Assembly (NCBI GenBank): GCA_019916065.1
Contig: CM034243.1
Location: forward strand, 27,306,147 to 27,370,146
DNA length: 64,000 nt
Origin: Vitellaria paradoxa
Lineage: Eukaryota > Streptophyta > Magnoliopsida > Ericales > Sapotaceae
Direction: 5' to 3'
In this document: piece by piece, positions 61,101 through 64,000 of the stretch
Numbering within the stretch: position 1 is the first letter of the stretch
Layout: each line of letters starts with the position of its first letter
Program-made: the position numbers and the translations under genes
Notes under the pieces: generated by a model
What the model was told of the DNA's origin: nothing
Seen by the model: the letters and a program-made list of their open reading frames with translations, nothing else
Databases searched by the model: none

Positions 61101-64000
61101 AATACATATTGTTTTTATATGTGATGTAAATACAATCATCCTTCAATTAAGGATGTTTGAATAATTCATAGTTTCCTCAATAGAATCATCCTCCAACTGT
61201 GGAAGTATGAATAATTTATATCTTCCTATAGAGGTATGTTTACCAAAACAAGTGCTATAAGCTTTATTAATTTTAAAACATTAGTTTGATATTTATAAAT
61301 AATTAAAAAATAAAACATAGAAGTTAGGTTTTATGCAGAAATACAGTCATATAGTTTTGTCAGGATATCAAGTGATTGATAGAGAATATTTTTGAAGTTA
61401 GTACCAACATGGATATATTATTGGAGAGTGCTTTTATGTACATATATTAGATGAATTGCATTGTTCTTTCACCTTACGGCATATACCGCCCTCTCGGCAA
61501 ATATTCTTAGTAATAGTATTACTTCTTTGTCTACGTCTCGTATTAAAACATCTTGGGACACTTAATAGTATGACTTACCCCTTCCCCCCCCCCCCCCTTT
61601 TTGTGTGTCTCGAAGCCTACATGGAAGTTCCTTAATATTCATAAGGACGTAAACCATTGAAGTATCCATATTGTTCCTCAGTGTGTTTTTTTTTTTTTTT
61701 TTTTTTTTTGGGTATGTAGAAAGGGGATTGTTCTTATTTATGCATGTCTCCCCATGTAGTTAAACCTATTTACTTGGGAAAAAGGTTTGAGTTGAGTTGA
61801 ATATTCATGTTGGGTCCCGAAAGTGAATTGACCTTTTATGTCCACTTGCTTTGTTGTAGTGTGTTGAGAGTGTTCGTGACCATCTCACTTGAAAGTTTAA
61901 GTTGTTAGAGAGAGAGAGAGAGGGGGGGACTTTTTATTTTATACCCTCAAGATGGCATGTCGTTTGTGGTTGGATTTAATTTTTGACAATGCAAAATGTG
62001 TGCAACATTGACTACTGGGTTGGACTGTGACGTTTGGACTCAGGATTTTTGTCTAGTTTGATACCTTATTAAATTGTTAGCCATCATCTCACCTAAAAGC
62101 TAAAGATGTCAGTGAGAGGGCAACTTTATTACTTAATATCATTTTTTACCATCAACATAGTCAATTTCTTATCTTGGGATGAGTAAAATGCCTTGAATTT
62201 GATATTGAGGAAGAAATAATGCTAAAATTAAATTCAGGGAGATGCTTTGGTTAGTCTCGTATCTTACATTCTTGCCTCATGGGGATGCATTTTTGGTAAC
62301 TAGATTGGGAATGGTCTTCTGCACATGCCGTACCTGCAAGTAAATCTACCCTTTCTTGTAGTTTTTATATTGTTGTCAATATCACTTAAAAAAAATGGTG
62401 GAATAGAATGTCTTGAATTTGATTACAAGCATATGCAAGTTAAAATTGTGTGAGATGCTTTGGCGTGGTGCCTTGATGTCATGGTCCTTGGTTTTCATAT
62501 GGTAATCTGACATTATGCATCTGAATGGTCAAATTTTTTGGCACTTTTTCTTGAGCAGGTGAACATACGTTTTCGACGTTCCAGAAATCCTGTTATTGGT
62601 GACAAATTTAGCAGTAGGCATGGACAGAAAGGTGTTTGCTCTCAATTATGGCCCGATATCGATATGCCATTTTCAGGAGTCACAGGAATGCGGCCAGATC
62701 TTATTATAAATCCACATGCATTTCCTTCACGGATGACAATAGCCATGCTTTTGGAATCTATTGCTGCTAAGGTACTGCCTATAAGCATCATTCTTGATGG
62801 ATCGACTCCAAATTAGTCAATTCGGTATTCATATCAGTGTATTTGGTAGATGGTCTACTTGAATTTCTTATTATGCTTCACTATTACTAGTGTGTAGATA
62901 CAAAAAATATTCTGAGTTCTTAGCCTTTGTCCTGTCTTAGGGGGGTTGCTTACGTGGAAAATTTATGGATGCAACACCATTTTCTAGCTCAGCAAAGAAG
63001 GCTAGTGGGGAGTCAGAATCTGAATCGAGTTCACTTGTTGATGAACTTGGTTCCATGTTAGCCTCTTGTGGGTTTAATTACCACGGTTTGGAGGTATTGT
63101 ACAGTGGAGTTTATGGGACAGAACTAACTTGTGAAATTTTTATTGGGCCTGTTTATTATCAGCGTCTACGACACATGGTTTCAGACAAATTTCAGGTATG
63201 AGCTTTCCTTGCGGACAATGACTGATTATACATTTAATTTTTCCCAGTTCAGTATTTTCCATTGAACATGAGTTATCTTCTATTTAAATTTGTTAAAACT
63301 AACATAAATTGTTTTTTTTAAGCGTATGTTCTAAGCCATGCTGGCTTCTGTGTCAATAAAATTTATGGTAAATTGAAAAGGCCAAAGAAGAAAATCCAAC
63401 AGGAAGAGATTAGTATTTATTCATTTATTTATTTTTTAATCAATAACCAGAAGAGAGTAATATATCTGTTGATCAATTGATATTAACATTACTCTTGTAG
63501 CTTTAATGGCAACCATGTTATTGGCTTGCATGTCATCCTTAGGAATAAGAAGATGGGCTTTCTATTTTAAAAAGAAAATAAAAATGGGCCTTCATTTTGA
63601 TATGCAGGTTCGGTCCACTGGAACTGTGGACCAGATTACCCGGCAACCTATTAAAGGAAGAAAGCGAGGAGGGGGTATCCGTTTTGGAGAAATGGAACGA
63701 GATTCCCTCCTTGCTCATGGGGCTGCATATCTACTACATGACCGACTGCATACATGTTCCGATCATCACATTGCCGATGTGTGTTCCCTTTGCGGGAGCC
63801 TCCTCACGACATCACTTATCCAACAGCAGAAGCGAGCGGTGCGGGATATTGGCGGTCTTCCACCTGGTAGGGCCCCCAAGAAGGTTATTTGTACTGCATG
63901 CCAGACGAGCAAGGGAATGGAGACTGTCGCAATGCCCTATGTCTTCAGATACTTGGCTGCAGAATTAGCTGCTATGAACATCAAAATGACCCTCCAGTTG
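19131..64000 (+). CDS. NRPA2: RNA polymerase I second-largest subunit (NRPA2/RPA2), 23 exons, partial at both ends
   Basis: Encodes the beta-like subunit of nucleolar RNA polymerase I, which with the largest subunit forms the active centre that transcribes 45S rRNA. Join: 19131-19194, 26190-26260, 28105-28182, 28272-28317, 31949-32129, 32210-32262, 32399-32472, 32627-32744, 34991-35078, 38163-38278, 44733-44860, 44983-45062, 48553-48794, 48871-49035, 49143-49307, 49413-49487, 53484-53587, 53667-53742, 57954-58082, 58167-58307, 62559-62771, 62941-63195, 63608-64000. All phases agree and give 1018 codons without a stop. Visible family motifs are [48 protein letters not shown], the CSLC/CTAC zinc site, and the C-terminal run to MNIKMTLQL. 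Residues such as RPA2-type [12 protein letters not shown] favour Pol I over Pol II, III, IV or V. The family is about 1,180 residues, so about 150 N-terminal and a few C-terminal residues are outside the window. The promoter is not in view. Confidence 0.96.
19986..20300 (-). repeat. 3' LTR of copia C
   Basis: Plus-strand TGTCAAATTAACAAGAGAAA to TTGCAATAACG, with the terminal CA mutated to CG. Matches 24662-24973 nearly throughout. Confidence 0.94.
20340..21799 (-). pseudogene. Copia C reverse transcriptase and RNase H
   Basis: RT begins near 21799 ([20 protein letters not shown]) and shows [20 protein letters not shown] and [17 protein letters not shown]. It breaks near 21407 and again at a poly-A expansion (21340-21352). 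YVDD is the complement of 21251-21262. It then continues [20 protein letters not shown] and [20 protein letters not shown]. RNase H contains [13 protein letters not shown], with a stop in place of tryptophan at about 20763. It ends [26 protein letters not shown] and DVFTKALTR. Confidence 0.9.
21821..23453 (-). pseudogene. Copia C protease and integrase
   Basis: The protease motif [13 protein letters not shown] sits in the 23453-23151 stretch. The integrase core reads [16 protein letters not shown] near 22785, then [34 protein letters not shown] and [20 protein letters not shown]. All three catalytic acidic residues (D, D, E) are therefore present, although stops and a frameshift separate the zinc region and the first D from the second half. 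The C-terminal chromodomain-like part has [20 protein letters not shown]. 22609-21821 is open for 262 residues. Confidence 0.9.
23468..24391 (-). pseudogene. Copia C gag
   Basis: ATG at 24391 gives [20 protein letters not shown], the usual gag start. A TAG at 24200-24202 replaces what is normally a tryptophan codon ([14 protein letters not shown]); the same frame then runs to 23468. It contains [20 protein letters not shown] and two adjacent CCHC-like knuckles, [14 protein letters not shown] and [14 protein letters not shown]. One nonsense codon is the only break seen. Confidence 0.9.
24662..24973 (-). repeat. 5' LTR of copia C
   Basis: Plus-strand TGTCAAATTAACAAGAGAAA to TTGCACTAACA. The primer site lies immediately left of it. 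Confidence 0.94.
26190..26260 (+). CDS. NRPA2: NRPA2 window exon 2
   Basis: TTGCAG acceptor; the donor GTTTTT is weak at +3 to +5. Encodes [20 protein letters not shown] and three more residues, then splits an arginine codon (AG|A) across the intron. The SFRDRREGY stretch is conserved in Pol I second subunits. Confidence 0.92.
26261..28104 (+). other. NRPA2 intron (1,844 bp) with a tandem duplication
   Basis: No coding signal. Holds a two-copy direct repeat at 27243-27553 and a 25-base poly-A at about 27620-27644. Confidence 0.8.
27243..27553. repeat. Two-copy tandem repeat, period 162 bp
   Basis: CCAAGAACTTGCTGTTTAAA at 27249 recurs at 27411, and the similarity continues through ACAAAACAAAC.CCATAC.GAG and CTGAGTCAAAACTTGTCTAT to CTCCTT. 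A handful of mismatches separate the copies. Confidence 0.92.
28105..28182 (+). CDS. NRPA2: NRPA2 window exon 3
   Basis: CCAG acceptor and GTGAGT donor. Encodes [20 protein letters not shown] and ARLGF, with a tryptophan codon split TG|G into the next exon. Residues about 45-71, start of the lobe region. Confidence 0.92.
28272..28317 (+). CDS. NRPA2: NRPA2 window exon 4
   Basis: A 46-nt exon between TTTTAG and GTGTGT. Encodes W(split)[15 protein letters not shown]. The 89-bp intron before it is one of the compact class; the next intron is 3.6 kb. Confidence 0.91.
28670..29384. mobile_element. Non-autonomous hAT-like DNA element
   Basis: Left end TAGGGATATTGATGGGATGG and the inverted right end TAGGGATGTAAACAGGTAAG share the TAGGGAT terminus typical of a large plant hAT group. 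The subterminal GGGTACC/GGTACC and GGGTTTG repeats also fit. Flanks TTCTCATG (28662-28669) and TTCTCAAG (29385-29392) form an 8-bp target duplication with one mismatch, the hAT size. The 715-bp interior has no transposase. Confidence 0.85.
31394..31534. mobile_element. MITE candidate with GGCGTTTGG ends
   Basis: A 141-bp AT-rich segment bounded by GGCGTTTGG and its approximate inverse CCAAACGG. No clear target duplication was found, so the family is not assigned. Confidence 0.5.
31949..32129 (+). CDS. NRPA2: NRPA2 window exon 5
   Basis: GGCAG acceptor, GTAATT donor. Encodes 60 codons of the lobe, from [13 protein letters not shown] through [20 protein letters not shown] to RIECLQHL, then one base of a split glycine codon. 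The [16 protein letters not shown] stretch is typical of the subunit. Confidence 0.94.
32210..32262 (+). CDS. NRPA2: NRPA2 window exon 6
   Basis: TTCAG acceptor, GTGAGT donor, 53 nt. Encodes G(split)[17 protein letters not shown]. It sits in a cluster of four exons (5-8) with introns of only 80, 136 and 154 bp. Confidence 0.92.
32399..32472 (+). CDS. NRPA2: NRPA2 window exon 7
   Basis: TTTTAG acceptor, GTTAGT donor. Encodes [20 protein letters not shown] and FNLL, then the first two bases of an isoleucine codon. Conserved lobe segment. Confidence 0.93.
32627..32744 (+). CDS. NRPA2: NRPA2 window exon 8
   Basis: CTGTAG acceptor, GTATTT donor. Completes isoleucine and encodes [40 protein letters not shown] methionine-initiated reading covering this stretch runs from intron into exon and out again; the splice sites, not that open frame, define the coding part. 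Confidence 0.94.
32745..34990 (+). other. NRPA2 intron (2,246 bp)
   Basis: No transposon recognised. Near 34227-34277 there is a long C run, a GCGCGCGGCCCCCCC segment and A runs, which interrupts otherwise ordinary AT-rich intron. Confidence 0.7.
34991..35078 (+). CDS. NRPA2: NRPA2 window exon 9
   Basis: TTTGCAG acceptor, GTATGT donor. Encodes [20 protein letters not shown] then KSKNFEFSS and one base of a leucine codon (T|TG). Lysine- and glutamate-rich helix of the lobe, less conserved than its neighbours. Confidence 0.91.
35421..35602. repeat. Two-copy tandem repeat, period 91 bp
   Basis: TATCAAATATGACTCGATAC at 35421 recurs as TATTAAATATGAACCCATAC at 35512. The copies share GGAGACTT.ACA.T.TTGCTTGC and GATAGTAGC-like words. 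Confidence 0.85.
35871..35998. repeat. Two-copy tandem repeat, period 64 bp
   Basis: TATTTCCC.GTTAGTAGGAA at 35871 and 35935, followed in both by ATGAGAATTGTTGCAGGG, a GAGGGA word and an AACTGAAA/AATTGAAA end. Confidence 0.9.
36042..37219. mobile_element. DNA element with long terminal inverted repeats
   Basis: The left arm (AAAATCAATTAGACC, then CAGACCCCCTATGTTGTAAA, CCTAAGGTTTGAACTTTTGG, GATTTGACCAATTTGGCAAT) reappears inverted in the right arm down to 37219, for roughly 190 bp per arm with mismatches. The interior of about 800 bp has CT and GT microsatellites and several diverged copies of TTAGGCATGTTAT.CATATTTA. No transposase. Fold-back or Mutator-like MITE; target duplication unclear. 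Confidence 0.8.
38163..38278 (+). CDS. NRPA2: NRPA2 window exon 10
   Basis: ATGCAG acceptor, GTACTG donor. Encodes L(split)[19 protein letters not shown] then [19 protein letters not shown]. The TGxLxTxSGLDLQQ element leads into the fork domain in the next exon. Confidence 0.93.
38640..41990 (+). mobile_element. Decayed L1-type LINE
   Basis: Broken reading in LINE order: endonuclease tail ([20 protein letters not shown] near 39284-39340), [20 protein letters not shown] near 39500, the linker [20 protein letters not shown] near 39610, and RT entry KSINLTLC / [18 protein letters not shown] near 40180-40240. Then come [18 protein letters not shown] near 40392 and MAISHLCFV near 40700, and a 3' tail with the TTTTGATGCTATTTTAATAA word near 41956. 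Both ends are approximate and no intact ORF remains. Confidence 0.8.
42610..42775 (+). mobile_element. tRNA-derived SINE, Au-like
   Basis: Starts GGTAAGCCTTGGCGTAATGG (A-box-like) with a B-box-like GGTCTTGAGTTTGC. It continues GGAAACAATCTCTCCCGTTA CCAAGGGCAAGGTCG and ends TTGTCCTTTTT. This order and wording match the plant Au SINE family as I remember it. Somewhat diverged; target duplication not established. Confidence 0.8.
42966..43149 (-). mobile_element. 5'-truncated LINE 3' tail with 17-bp target duplication
   Basis: A T run and GAAAAAGATATGTAAAATTT resemble the 3' end of the minus-strand LINE at 12748. The 17-base word TGTGTTTCAGATTTCTT is found unchanged at 42949-42965 and 43150-43166. 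Only about 184 bp was inserted. Confidence 0.85.
43167..43970 (+). mobile_element. LINE C-terminal and 3' tail remnant
   Basis: Reads [20 protein letters not shown] and [10 protein letters not shown], then a broken ...[15 protein letters not shown], as in the zinc region and tail of plant L1. It ends with TTTTTGGCATTCTTTTGATGC, the same tail word as the LINE ending near 41990. The left border is uncertain, because the younger LINE tail 42966-43149 is inserted at its edge. Confidence 0.7.
44733..44860 (+). CDS. NRPA2: NRPA2 window exon 11
   Basis: TTTTTCAG acceptor, GTATGT donor. Encodes [43 protein letters not shown](split), the fork domain near the active centre and one of the best conserved parts of the gene. 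It follows the 6.45-kb intron that contains a LINE and a SINE. Confidence 0.96.
44983..45062 (+). CDS. NRPA2: NRPA2 window exon 12
   Basis: TATGCAG acceptor, GTAAGT donor. Encodes [26 protein letters not shown] and one base of the next arginine. [15 protein letters not shown] is a universal second-subunit signature in its Pol I form. Confidence 0.96.
45597..48062. mobile_element. Candidate TIR DNA element carrying a nested LINE fragment
   Basis: The left end GGCATAGTTATTAGAACGGA ACCGG and the inverted right end GCATTGTTATCAGACCAGTT GAACCGG resemble each other and the CATAGTTAT...AACCGG termini of a common plant element group. A poly-T at 45671-45684 begins a minus-strand LINE fragment. The remaining interior (46190-48040) has no transposase that I recognise. 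An 18-bp unit (TGTACACGGAAAGGGAYG) is repeated about three times at 46922-46970. Could also be unrelated sequences side by side. Confidence 0.4.
45671..46150 (-). mobile_element. LINE 3' fragment, zinc-region
   Basis: Minus-strand reading near 46085-46035 gives [16 protein letters not shown], the zf-RVT histidine/cysteine motif, and a poly-A (seen as poly-T) ends the fragment on the left. 5'-truncated. Confidence 0.7.
48553..48794 (+). CDS. NRPA2: NRPA2 window exon 13
   Basis: TTTAAG acceptor and an unusual GTCCGT donor. Encodes R(split)[19 protein letters not shown] onward to [26 protein letters not shown], 80 full codons. This is the Pol I-specific region after the fork. The donor at 48795 is the only GT that keeps frame with the next exon here. 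Confidence 0.93.
48871..49035 (+). CDS. NRPA2: NRPA2 window exon 14
   Basis: GTAGCAG acceptor, GTAGAT donor, exactly 55 codons. Encodes [26 protein letters not shown]..., ending [11 protein letters not shown]. GYVPxSMGGxYPGLYL is characteristic of plant Pol I second subunits. Confidence 0.95.
49143..49307 (+). CDS. NRPA2: NRPA2 window exon 15
   Basis: GGGTAG acceptor, GTATGC donor, 55 codons. Encodes [11 protein letters not shown]... [33 protein letters not shown]. The [16 protein letters not shown] motif, completed in the next exon, lines the hybrid-binding region. Confidence 0.96.
49413..49487 (+). CDS. NRPA2: NRPA2 window exon 16
   Basis: TTGCAG acceptor, GTCTCA donor, 25 codons: [25 protein letters not shown]. 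The QMxKQTMA motif is conserved across multisubunit RNA polymerases. The following intron is 4.0 kb and carries a decayed LINE. Confidence 0.95.
49620..52046 (+). mobile_element. Decayed LINE, RT to 3' tail
   Basis: 5'-truncated at RT block 1: [20 protein letters not shown] near 49648-49710, then [26 protein letters not shown] and [31 protein letters not shown] follows near 50060. The zinc-region relic is around 51640-51690 ([19 protein letters not shown]). The tail TTTTTAAATTTCTATTTTTT AAAAAAAA ends at about 52046. Many frame breaks. Confidence 0.85.
52075..52582. mobile_element. Short DNA element with long terminal inverted repeats
   Basis: Left arm TAAATTACACTTACCTTCCC ... ATTTTGAAATGTTATTAACA ... 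AAAATGTCAAAGTAATCAAA pairs with the inverted right arm over about 165 bp. The two arms and a T/A-rich centre make almost the entire 508 bp, so it can fold into one hairpin. Fold-back MITE; family and target duplication not assigned. Confidence 0.82.
52690..53130 (-). mobile_element. LINE 3' fragment, minus strand
   Basis: Poly-T at about 52688-52706, then GAGTAAAATTTTATGGAAAA as in the other LINE tails. Minus-strand reading near 52910-52860 gives [14 protein letters not shown], a decayed zf-RVT motif. Interrupted by another T run at 52762-52779. Confidence 0.6.
53484..53587 (+). CDS. NRPA2: NRPA2 window exon 17
   Basis: CGCAG acceptor, GTAATA donor. Encodes [34 protein letters not shown] and a split glycine. 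[15 protein letters not shown] precedes the catalytic-domain GYDMEDA motif. Confidence 0.95.
53667..53742 (+). CDS. NRPA2: NRPA2 window exon 18
   Basis: TTATAG acceptor, GTATGC donor. Encodes [25 protein letters not shown]. The acidic ED pair lies close to the active-site magnesium in the family. A SINE sits 15 nt past this donor. Confidence 0.96.
53758..53944 (-). mobile_element. tRNA-derived SINE just past the exon 18 splice donor
   Basis: The minus strand reads CAAGGGGTCAGCTCAAGTGG (A box) and, 30-odd bases later, CCGAGTTCAATTCC (B box), then a T-rich or A-rich tail seen at 53759-53778. The 14-bp target duplication TATGCTATTGCTAC / TATGCTATTTCTAC, one mismatch, flanks it at 53744-53757 and 53945-53958. 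The left copy begins at the second base of the exon 18 donor. Confidence 0.88.
54090..55645 (+). mobile_element. Decayed Ty1/copia, leader and gag
   Basis: Primer-site-like TGGTATCAAAGA at 54129-54140, presumably preceded by an LTR remnant (about 53960-54128). Then a broken gag: [28 protein letters not shown] near 54740-54820, a knuckle relic [15 protein letters not shown] near 55455, and [18 protein letters not shown] at about 55580-55640. The reading stops abruptly near 55645, where sequence of different character begins. Confidence 0.78.
55650..56130. other. Block of atypical composition, possibly of organellar origin
   Basis: Less AT-rich than the surroundings, with words such as GGAATACGGACTTGAGTAGA, GGGCCCCATAAGAATCGAAG and GCCGGATAGTTTACGGGTGG. 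The style resembles plant mitochondrial intergenic DNA and it interrupts the copia reading cleanly. I recognise no gene in it. Identification rests on impression only. Confidence 0.3.
56800..57020 (-). repeat. Possible LTR fragment, minus strand
   Basis: AGCTCTAATACCAAGTTGATAG at 56801 is the complement of a primer-site-like CTTGGTATTAGAGCT next to a TG.. LTR end. An AT-rich LTR-like stretch with TATATTTATACTTGAGAACT follows. No partner LTR seen. Confidence 0.35.
57321..57662. repeat. Two-copy tandem repeat, period 170 bp
   Basis: ATGGCTAAAATATAAAATCC at 57321 and 57491. Both copies continue ATGAAATTTTC, TTGTTCACAAT, CTCCTAAGAAACTGAAATGA AATATTAGTGGAA and end TGTTTTGATGA. Confidence 0.93.
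57954..58082 (+). CDS. NRPA2: NRPA2 window exon 19
   Basis: TTGCAG acceptor, GTAACC donor, 43 codons. Encodes [43 protein letters not shown]. Basic, moderately conserved wall segment. Confidence 0.94.
58167..58307 (+). CDS. NRPA2: NRPA2 window exon 20
   Basis: TCTCAG acceptor, GTAAGT donor, 47 codons. Encodes [20 protein letters not shown] through [22 protein letters not shown]. Only 84 bp of intron separates it from exon 19. Confidence 0.95.
58490..59090. repeat. Two-copy tandem repeat, period about 320 bp
   Basis: AGATGATCAGTGGA at 58493 and AGATGATTAGTGGA at 58813 start two copies. These share GACATAGAGGACTTAA, TTGTATTATTTATTTATTT / CTGTATTATTTATTTATTTA, and TGGATCAGTATTGCCCCCCT / TGGGTCAGTATTACCCCCCT. 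Both end at a TTCAAAAAT word. Confidence 0.9.
59200..60970 (-). pseudogene. Decayed minus-strand coding remnant, perhaps LINE ORF1-like
   Basis: Several minus-strand stretches stay open in one rough order: [20 protein letters not shown] near 60945-60890, then [31 protein letters not shown] and [18 protein letters not shown] down to 60661, [20 protein letters not shown] near 59740-59680, and a C-terminal part to 59178. Charge-rich and hydrophilic with many breaks. Layout suggests the ORF1 region of a plant LINE, but I see no diagnostic motif and the assignment is weak. Confidence 0.35.
62559..62771 (+). CDS. NRPA2: NRPA2 window exon 21
   Basis: GAGCAG acceptor, GTACTG donor, 71 codons. Contains [19 protein letters not shown] at about visible residues 745-763 and [20 protein letters not shown] then [14 protein letters not shown]. 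This is the hybrid-binding domain with the strictly conserved K and H of the catalytic centre. Confidence 0.97.
62941..63195 (+). CDS. NRPA2: NRPA2 window exon 22
   Basis: GTCTTAG acceptor, GTATGA donor, 85 codons. Starts [14 protein letters not shown], then a variable serine- and glutamate-rich insert ([13 protein letters not shown]), then [20 protein letters not shown] and [20 protein letters not shown]. The MVSDKFQVR junction into the next exon is universal. Confidence 0.96.
63196..63607 (+). other. NRPA2 last visible intron (412 bp)
   Basis: GTATGA donor and ATGCAG acceptor. AT-rich, no insertion recognised. Confidence 0.85.
63608..64000 (+). CDS. NRPA2: NRPA2 window exon 23, runs off the right edge
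   Basis: ATGCAG acceptor; 131 codons to the window end with no stop. Encodes the anchor and clamp: [39 protein letters not shown], and a zinc site with cysteines at visible residues 946, 949, 982 and 985 (CSLC and CTAC), then [20 protein letters not shown] and MNIKMTLQL. The family normally ends 5-12 residues later, so the stop codon should lie just outside. Confidence 0.97.

Larger units (their letters stand above)
58308..62558 (+). other. NRPA2 intron (4,251 bp)
   Basis: Contains the tandem duplication 58490-59090 and a retroelement-like minus-strand reading 59200-60970. 60980-62558 is AT-rich intron with homopolymer runs (C at 61586-61597, T at 61687-61709) and a GA microsatellite at 61905-61922. 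Loosely repeated words occur near 62190 and 62410. Confidence 0.75.

Noticed and set aside
63597..63968. A 123-codon methionine-initiated frame over the last exon
   Set aside because: It is in another frame than the conserved NRPA2 C-terminus and has no family resemblance.
1..64000. CRISPR arrays, phage, operons, riboswitches or true tRNA/rRNA genes
   Set aside because: Direct repeats present are tandem duplications, LTRs or microsatellites; the context is plant nuclear and no spacer-repeat structure or RNA gene was seen.

Overview
This window is plant nuclear DNA, almost certainly from an angiosperm with a transposon-rich genome and probably a woody eudicot; I cannot name the species. The evidence is GT-AG spliced exons, AT-rich introns, many Ty1/copia and L1-type LINE remnants, plant-type SINEs, and small inverted-repeat DNA elements. 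There are no bacterial operons, CRISPR arrays, or complete rRNA or tRNA genes.

The only host gene I can support is NRPA2 (RPA2), the second-largest, beta-like subunit of RNA polymerase I, on the + strand. I traced 23 consecutive exons from 19131 to the right edge. Their phases all join and give 1018 codons with no stop. The first exon in the window already encodes the [10 protein letters not shown] segment, so roughly 150 N-terminal residues lie upstream of base 1 or went unrecognised. The reading frame is still open at base 64000, probably a few residues from the natural C-terminus. The 22 introns fall into two classes: compact ones of about 76-412 bp, and long ones of 1.8-7.0 kb filled with mobile DNA.

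Layout. 1-2580: 3' half of a copia element (A). 2640-5515: a strongly decayed copia. 5516-6406 and 12599-12747: an AT-rich repetitive block, split by copia B (6407-12593, target duplication CATAA). Copia B itself carries a small minus-strand LTR element (7555-8747, target duplication GAACC). 12748-18098: a near-full-length minus-strand L1-type LINE. 19986-24973: minus-strand copia C inside the first NRPA2 intron seen here (target duplication TGGTT). 28670-29384: hAT-like element. 31394-31534: MITE candidate. 36042-37219 and 52075-52582: elements with long inverted repeats. 38640-41990, 42966-43970 and 49620-52046: decayed LINEs. 42610-42775 and 53758-53944: SINEs. 45597-48062: composite inverted-repeat element. 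54090-55645: decayed copia gag. 55650-56130: block of different composition, possibly organellar. 59200-60970: decayed retroelement-like reading.

I found no undescribed biological system. The points of interest are how heavily a housekeeping polymerase gene is loaded with nested insertions while its 23 exons stay intact, a SINE that landed 15 nt past a splice donor, and several intronic tandem duplications. All matches were made by reading the sequence; no database search was run.
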